Below are positions 14,951-20,111 of a stretch of 20,111 bases of DNA, piece by piece; position 1 is the stretch's first letter, and every line of letters starts with the position of its first letter. The position numbers and the translations under genes were made by a program. The stretch is from an uncultured Erysipelotrichaceae bacterium (lineage in GTDB: Bacteria; Bacillota_I; Bacilli_A; RFN20; CAG-826): contig CADAUN010000006.1 in the NCBI GenBank assembly GCA_902791085.1, positions 1 to 20,111 on the forward strand. Reading direction: 5' to 3'. The notes under the pieces are model-generated. The model did not search any database. It was not told the origin of the DNA and was given only the letters and a program-made list of their open reading frames with translations.

Positions 14951-17900
14951 ATGTTCAAACATAGTCGCTTTGCTTTGAGGACTGGCGTTATTGTCCTTTC
15001 TTTTGGTGCAATAGCATTGTCTGGTTGTGCAAAGCCTTCGTCACAAACTGATTTTGTCCTTTCGCTACGCAAGGACATCGGCCATGCTTCGAAAGTTGGT
15101 CAAGCAATCGATCTCGATCGTTACGTCGAGGCAACTTATTATCAAGGCGCTACATATCGAGTGTCCTTTCAAGGAGTAAGCGAAGACTTGTCGAGTCATA
15201 TTTACTATCCGCAAAAAGCCGGTCAATATGATTTTACTTACTCAAACGTTGGGAAAAGCGTCGATTTTTCAATCGATGTATCTCCGGTTGATATGAGTCT
15301 TACGTTAAACGAGACACCGCTTAGCGTTTTAGTCGGGAGAAGCATGAGCGATGAAGACATCATAGCGGAAGCGGCTGCATTAGCCTCTCCATTAGACGCA
15401 ACGATTTCTCTTGATCACATTGAATATCGGCCTTTTGTTTTTGATGAAGGCGGCCCCAAAGGAGAGTGGCGAACTTATGAACGTGACGAAGGCGTTACAA
15501 CTTTTGCCGATGCGGGCTTCTATCGCGCGTACATCAAAGCAACATCAGGAGAACAAAGCATCACATCTCCCTATTCTTTAATCGCATTAACATCTAGAAA
15601 TAATGGCAACTCCATTGTGCTAAAAGACAAGAATGGTGGTTACATCAGTAATTCGATTGTCACATCGCCTGACGATGAACATCTTCTATATCTTCCGAAA
15701 GCGAGCAGCGACGGTGCCGGAGCATATGCCATATTGAATCATGAATTTGCATGGGGAGAAGGAATTTCTTTGACCTTTAAAGGAAAAAGCTTGCCACAAA
15801 TCGGATTAAGAATTTCGGCGGGGGAGAGCGCAAAGAACCCATATTCTTTGGGCAACGTCAAAGGATACATTATGTCATTAGAAACCCCGTGGCCAAGCGA
15901 TGTTGCAGTTCATGGGCCAAATGGTTTATCCGATACGATATGGCAAAGTACATTTTGGCTTGGCCCACATTTTGGAATGAATGATTTCCAATCGGACAAA
16001 TACTATAAATTCACAACCGAAATGTCTCAAGTGGGACAAGAAGGAAGTGACGGCCGCATGGGAAAACATTATTCCATCAATGTTTATGAAATCACTGATT
16101 ATGGACTTCCTAGTGAAAGCGCAAAATTAATCTACGTTGATCCCGGATATGGTTGGATGGATGCAGCCACCAAAGATACTGGAGTTTATTTTGGGCTGTA
16201 CGCTTCTAAAACCAGCGACTGCTTTGTGAAAGTGGAGTATGAAAAACAACGAATCGAAGATAATGTCTATCTTTATAACGGCTATTCGAATTCCGATGCG
16301 TCAAAGCGCGAAGTTTATTTATCTCCATTAAGTCAAAGTATAGGAGGGGCAGACAATCCTGGTGTCAGCGCACATGGTGGTTATCTTGCGTTTGATGGCG
16401 AATACGGTCTTGGATCAACGGCTACCTTTGACTTTAAAGGAAAAAATATTCCCGATGTCGCTTTATTTTGCGATTCCGTTTCAGGGCCAACGGGCGGGAA
16501 AGGCATCTATCTTTCCGCTGGCGAAAAAGGCAGTTTCTTTGAACGGGCTTTTGCTGTGAATGGACCAAGTCGCTTGGATCCAGGAAGTTCTCAAGGAATC
16601 AGCAATTATTCTTCAATGGGGTTTAATGGCCTCTTATCTTTGGATGGATCCAGCCCTTTTGGCTATGCTTCCTTACAAGATGATATTCATTATCGCTATG
16701 TCGTTTCGAGCAAGGAAAGCAAGGATGGTCAAGTTTGCATTGTGCTTAGTCTTTACGACATCGGAGACGAGAAGAATTGGCAACGACTCGGTTATCGCGA
16801 ATTCACGGTGCCTTATCACGAGACTCTAAGCGGCAAAATCATTGCTTACGGAGGCTTGATGCGCGGTGCCCATTTTATCTACCATTCAATTAATGAGGTG
16901 GAAGAGAGCGTTGAAGAACCTGAACGGATCTCCTTTTCTTCTCCTTCCTTTTCATTGATGAAAGGTACTACGGGCTCTTTGCCTCTAGAGGGAGGCGAAG
17001 GGTTCAATGTCACTTGGATTTCGCAAGATGCCAATGTTGCAAAAGTTCAAGATGGTGTGGTTACTGGCGTGGCCGTCGGCAATACAAAAGTGATTGCAAA
17101 AATAGGGACAAAAGAAGCTTCTATCGAAGTGAAAGTAATAGAAAACCCTGCTTTTCCCGAATTAGAGCCTGAACATGTATACTACCGCGCCAAAGAAACA
17201 TCGACGGGGGAGGTAACGATTCTTGGCGGAACGGCAGCAAATAAAACGGATTTGTCTTATTTGGCGATTCCCAATGTTTGTGAAAGAGGTATGACACTGG
17301 AATTGGACTTCCAAGGAAAGAACATTCCAAGTTTTTGCTTCTTTGCGGACTCGTTAGACGGCCAACCGATTGGCGGCGGAACGGGAATATTTGTGCGCAA
17401 TTCTGCCTTTGATGAAAGTTTCTCGTGGGCGGGAGACAGCGCATCATCGCTTCGAAATGCTTACGAAAACGCGACATATGTTTGCGGGCCAATGCGCTGG
17501 GCGCCGAATCGTTCCGGTGATATTTGGTGGCCAGGAAATTACATCATTACGGATGGCGCCAATGGCACAAGCTGCATTAGTCGGAGCCAATTAAATGAGA
17601 CGAGTGACTATCATCTAAGTGTTTCGATTGATGGCTATAGTCGAAAAAACGGTTCTTTCACCATCCGTTTCGTGCTTCAAAATAAAACTGATAATACTAG
17701 CCGGACCTTTGTGTCTTCTGGTAACTATTATGGCAAATACCCCGGTGTGCGCTTTTCTTCCGTCAACACCAATCTTCTGCTGTACGGACAAGAGGTAGAC
17801 ATTTCTTTCCGCTATTCTTTACAAAAGAGCACCATCGGGCCGGAGCCGGAAGAACCGACCATCGAAGAAAATTTTCAAGACGAGACGCTAGACTCGAATC

Positions 17901-18394
17901 TTTTGATTCCTTCTAACAACGCATTGACAATTCAAAATGGCGTTGGAATTTATTCAACCAGCGGTTGGACGGATTACCTGGGAGGCAAGTACCCATATGA
18001 ATCTTGGGAACTTTCTTTCACGGCTCGATATCATTACAACAACGGCGGTAGCGGATTGATGTTGTTATTTGGCAGAGATTCGTCAGCTATCGATTTGACC
18101 GGTCCAGTCATTCAATTTGCTCCCAATCAGATTTTTTATACCGAAAACTGGTTTGCTAATCCAGTAGGAGGGACGCTTTATCTATCCCATACTAAATTTG
18201 AGGAAGAATTTGTGGAGGTGACGGTAAAAGCGCATTTGAACGGAATGGTTGAAGTGGCAATGGGGTCACAGCACTTTACCTTGAACGGCATCAAGACTGA
18301 TGGCTATGTCGGTTTTATCATGGGTGGCGGTGGAGAAAATCCGCAGTCGGTAGAATTTAAGCATCTTTCTTTAAAAAAGTTAGCGGAGGATTAA
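14951..18394 (+). CDS. Large multidomain surface lipoprotein with repeated beta-sandwich modules and a BIG2 domain
   Basis: Protein of 1147 residues with GAGGAGG 6 bases before the ATG. The signal ends in lipobox LSGC, anchor Cys26. Residues about 27-225 are Ig-like. Three related modules follow at about 235-435, 440-650 and 740-965; each carries FxGKxxPxxxxF with a DS or SAGE turn (for example FKGKNIPDVALFCDS and FQGKNIPSFCFFADS) and later a long GNYY/PYH strand region. A bacterial Ig-like BIG2 domain with the VAKVQDGVVTGVAVGNTKV pattern separates modules two and three (about 657-727). The C-terminal part (about 975-1140) looks like a concanavalin/LamG-type sandwich (GYVGFIMGGGG). This suggests glycan binding on the surface, feeding the neighbouring importer. 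No catalytic motif was seen. Confidence 0.85.
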   Translation: MFKHSRFALRTGVIVLSFGAIALSGCAKPSSQTDFVLSLRKDIGHASKVGQAIDLDRYVEATYYQGATYRVSFQGVSEDLSSHIYYPQKAGQYDFTYSNVGKSVDFSIDVSPVDMSLTLNETPLSVLVGRSMSDEDIIAEAAALASPLDATISLDHIEYRPFVFDEGGPKGEWRTYERDEGVTTFADAGFYRAYIKATSGEQSITSPYSLIALTSRNNGNSIVLKDKNGGYISNSIVTSPDDEHLLYLPKASSDGAGAYAILNHEFAWGEGISLTFKGKSLPQIGLRISAGESAKNPYSLGNVKGYIMSLETPWPSDVAVHGPNGLSDTIWQSTFWLGPHFGMNDFQSDKYYKFTTEMSQVGQEGSDGRMGKHYSINVYEITDYGLPSESAKLIYVDPGYGWMDAATKDTGVYFGLYASKTSDCFVKVEYEKQRIEDNVYLYNGYSNSDASKREVYLSPLSQSIGGADNPGVSAHGGYLAFDGEYGLGSTATFDFKGKNIPDVALFCDSVSGPTGGKGIYLSAGEKGSFFERAFAVNGPSRLDPGSSQGISNYSSMGFNGLLSLDGSSPFGYASLQDDIHYRYVVSSKESKDGQVCIVLSLYDIGDEKNWQRLGYREFTVPYHETLSGKIIAYGGLMRGAHFIYHSINEVEESVEEPERISFSSPSFSLMKGTTGSLPLEGGEGFNVTWISQDANVAKVQDGVVTGVAVGNTKVIAKIGTKEASIEVKVIENPAFPELEPEHVYYRAKETSTGEVTILGGTAANKTDLSYLAIPNVCERGMTLELDFQGKNIPSFCFFADSLDGQPIGGGTGIFVRNSAFDESFSWAGDSASSLRNAYENATYVCGPMRWAPNRSGDIWWPGNYIITDGANGTSCISRSQLNETSDYHLSVSIDGYSRKNGSFTIRFVLQNKTDNTSRTFVSSGNYYGKYPGVRFSSVNTNLLLYGQEVDISFRYSLQKSTIGPEPEEPTIEENFQDETLDSNLLIPSNNALTIQNGVGIYSTSGWTDYLGGKYPYESWELSFTARYHYNNGGSGLMLLFGRDSSAIDLTGPVIQFAPNQIFYTENWFANPVGGTLYLSHTKFEEEFVEVTVKAHLNGMVEVAMGSQHFTLNGIKTDGYVGFIMGGGGENPQSVEFKHLSLKKLAED

Positions 18395-18396
18395 TG

Positions 18397-19923
18397 ATGA
18401 AAAAAACGACGGCTTTTGCTTTGCTGGCAACATTTCTAATTGGTGGATGTACCAATAACGAAACAGCCATAGATCCGAGCAAATTGCATCTTTCGGCAGA
18501 CGCGTCTCCATTTGATTTATTTGGCTATTATTCTACTTCCGATGGTTATTACAACTTGGATGGAACGCGTGTCAAGCTGGATGAATCTCATCTTACTTTA
18601 GACGACTTCAAACGTTACAAAGAAGCGGGGATGAATACATTTCTTTGCCAATTTGAATCTTTTTATTGGGGCGAGGAAAAGAACCAAGATTATGAAACAT
18701 CTAATTTAAAGAAGTGTCTCGATCTTTGCCAAGAAGCAGGAATTGAACATTGCTACGTCCTAGACTATCGGTTTATCCATCTCACTGAACTTGAGACGCC
18801 GATTTATTCCGAAGCTCCGGGCGACTTTTTAGCCAATCGACAGTTCGTTGATCAAAAAGCGTTGGATGAATACGTTACGATGTGCATGAAAGATTACTCA
18901 TCTCACCCTGCCTTTGCCGGTGTGATTCTTCGTGACGAGCCAAAATACAGCATGTTAGAGCGCTGCGCTGAAGTTTATCGCAGCATTAAACGAGTCTGCC
19001 CCAAAGCAGAGCCGTTCTTAAATCTTTTTCCTCTTTACGCTACGCAAGCTTCGCTTACGGATGATCCGCTTCATGAAACCCGTGAAGAGAGCTATCGCAA
19101 ATACTTGGAAAAATTTGTAACTTTGGCGAAACCAGATACTTTGTCGGTGGATTCTTACCCCTTCCGCGAAAGCACAACAAGTTATCGAATGGAAGAACAT
19201 CATATGGCCGGTATTCAGATTTTTATGGACGTGTGCAGAAAATATTCCATAGAACCAACTTGTGTTGCATCCAGCGCCCAAATGTATAAAGGCGGAATGC
19301 CCGATATCGTTAAGCCTCAATCGCCTGATATGCAGTGGCAAGTGAATTTTTATATGGGCATGGGCGTGAAACGGATAGGCTATTATACCTATTGGCGTTC
19401 GCCGCACAATGCCAAAGATGGTGAGTTTTATCCTGACGGGACTTCTTTTGTCGACACTTACGGAAAACCAACCTATCTCTATTACGACATGCAGACGATT
19501 CATGAAGAAATGCAGAATCTTTCTTCTGTCATCCGAAAATTCTCCTATCAAACTTCCACAACGTTGCTCTTTCCGCCAAGCGCTTATTCTACGAGCTACT
19601 TGAACATGGAGAACGCAAATTTTGAATTGGTAAACGAAAAAGACGTTCACGCAAACGAAGGCAGTGCATTGTTTTTAAGCGAGCTAAAAGACGACTCCGG
19701 AAACCATCTTTATGCTTTGATGAATGCTGCCAATCCCTGTTATGAAAGAACGGGGCAAGCAAATTTAAGCACCGATATCAGCATTCGCTTTGAAAATTGT
19801 GATGCAGCGCTGGTTTACTATCGTGGTAAGAGTAGATACCAAAAACTGCAAAATGGAGTTTATTCGACCCATCTAGAAGCCGGTTTTGCTGATTATATTA
19901 TCCCTTTCCAAAGCGATGAATGA
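18397..19923 (+). CDS. Lipoprotein TIM-barrel glycoside-hydrolase-like protein
   Basis: GCGGAGGATTA precedes two ATGs: one at 18394 overlapping the previous stop, and one at 18397 with better 7-base spacing, chosen here (508 residues). The signal MKKTTAFALLATFLIGGC gives anchor Cys18 (IGGC). The barrel carries the same motifs as the cytoplasmic paralogue at 11835: DYSSHPAFAGVILRDEP near 166-182 with Glu181 in the DEP, LSVDSYPFR near 249-257, a YTYWR strand near 330-334, and GEFYPD near 342-347. A beta domain follows from about 400. It probably cuts the polysaccharide outside the cell, while the paralogue works inside. The GH family was not identified. It is the last gene before a 170-base gap. 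Confidence 0.82.
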   Translation: MKKTTAFALLATFLIGGCTNNETAIDPSKLHLSADASPFDLFGYYSTSDGYYNLDGTRVKLDESHLTLDDFKRYKEAGMNTFLCQFESFYWGEEKNQDYETSNLKKCLDLCQEAGIEHCYVLDYRFIHLTELETPIYSEAPGDFLANRQFVDQKALDEYVTMCMKDYSSHPAFAGVILRDEPKYSMLERCAEVYRSIKRVCPKAEPFLNLFPLYATQASLTDDPLHETREESYRKYLEKFVTLAKPDTLSVDSYPFRESTTSYRMEEHHMAGIQIFMDVCRKYSIEPTCVASSAQMYKGGMPDIVKPQSPDMQWQVNFYMGMGVKRIGYYTYWRSPHNAKDGEFYPDGTSFVDTYGKPTYLYYDMQTIHEEMQNLSSVIRKFSYQTSTTLLFPPSAYSTSYLNMENANFELVNEKDVHANEGSALFLSELKDDSGNHLYALMNAANPCYERTGQANLSTDISIRFENCDAALVYYRGKSRYQKLQNGVYSTHLEAGFADYIIPFQSDE

Positions 19924-19975
19924 TGTTTTAAGATGAAAAATCATAGTAGTGTTCTATTTCAGGTGATGTGAAACA

Positions 19976-20096
19976 AAATCGATAGCCAGGGAACCCAGGG
20001 ATGCAACCTCCTAGGGGGTTCGGCGGCGGCGTATGAAAAAGGCATCCGGACCTTTATAATGTTGTTTGCCTAAAACGCATTGGAAAGGGGGATGCC
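19976..20096 (+). promoter_or_regulatory. Foldable GC-rich leader of the next gene
   Basis: The stretch is richer in G and C than other gaps in the window. GGATGC (19999-20004) pairs with GCATCC (20042-20047), enclosing a hairpin AACCTC/GGGGTT (20005-20020). The same GGCATCC (20041-20047) can instead pair with GGATGCC (20090-20096), which abuts the ribosome site GGGGG and the ATG at 20097. ATGCC (20092-20096) and GGCAT (20100-20104) also form a stem with the start codon in the loop. These alternatives suggest a translational control leader. A TATAAT lies at 20055-20060, which could instead make a promoter inside this region. No known riboswitch class was recognised. Confidence 0.4.
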
Positions 20097-20111
20097 ATGG
20101 GCATTATATCA
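20097..20111 (+). CDS. Start of a gene leaving the window
   Basis: ATG at 20097 preceded by GGAAAGGGGG at 5-base spacing opens a frame reading MGIIS at the window edge. An ATG at 20092 is in another frame and lies too close to the ribosome site. Too little is visible to say what the protein is. Confidence 0.45.

Noticed and set aside
19018..19650. Long minus-strand open frame of 210 codons
   Set aside because: It is antisense to the well-supported lipoprotein glycosidase-like gene and has no ribosome site or motif; it follows from the codon bias of the plus-strand gene.
20021..20031. GGCGGCGGCG triplet run
   Set aside because: Only three units and no flanking array; not a CRISPR or tandem-repeat locus.
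1..20111. Insertion sequences, CRISPR arrays, tRNA or rRNA genes
   Set aside because: No transposase, terminal inverted repeats, regularly spaced repeats or tRNA-like cloverleaf with a T-arm were found in the window.

Overview
The window reads as one carbohydrate-uptake and depolymerisation locus from a low-to-moderate GC Gram-positive bacterium, most likely an uncultured gut-type member of class Bacilli (Bacillota). The grounds are the AT-rich intergenic DNA, strong AGGAG-type ribosome sites inside operons, lipobox (Cys-anchored) surface proteins, a YesL-like DUF624 protein next to a CUT1-type sugar ABC transporter, and a surface lipoprotein with GHWHEC/CxxC repeats. TGA, TAA and TAG are all used as stops, so the genetic code is standard. 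The taxonomic placement is inference.

Layout. (1) 1-375: leader region without a convincing gene. (2) 376-2244, plus: lipoprotein with three 69-residue Cys/His repeats. (3) 6878-2283, minus: a tight three-gene operon of a large cytoplasmic GH28-like beta-helix protein, a 10-TM DMT/EamA transporter and an AraC-family regulator. (4) 6879-7082: divergent regulatory region with a 16-bp dyad. (5) 7083-9727, plus: four overlapping genes for a short MalK-like ATPase without a C-terminal regulatory domain, a 2-TM protein with a soluble beta domain, a 1-TM protein resembling a minimal solute-binding protein, and a DUF624/YesL-like protein. (6) 9728-9965: promoter region. (7) 9966-19923, plus: six genes for two CUT1 permeases, a cytoplasmic TIM-barrel glycosidase-like protein, the main solute-binding lipoprotein, a 1147-residue multidomain surface lipoprotein, and a lipoprotein paralogue of the TIM-barrel protein. 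(8) 19924-20111: a GC-rich, foldable leader before the start of another gene that leaves the window.

Proposed logic (inference): surface lipoproteins bind and trim a plant-type polysaccharide, possibly pectic because of the GH28-like fold and the DUF624 context. The solute-binding lipoprotein and the two permeases, powered by the nearby ATPase, import oligosaccharides. The signal-less GH28-like and TIM-barrel proteins cleave them in the cytoplasm. The EamA protein moves a small product, and the AraC protein senses an intermediate. The exact substrate cannot be read from the sequence.

Most worth a second look: the four-gene ATPase/membrane module, with a possible membrane-tethered replacement for the missing ATPase domain; the secreted/cytoplasmic TIM-barrel paralogue pair with a conserved DEP motif but no obvious second catalytic Glu; first genes of operons that appear leaderless; and a mutually exclusive GGATGC/GCATCC pairing just before the last start codon.
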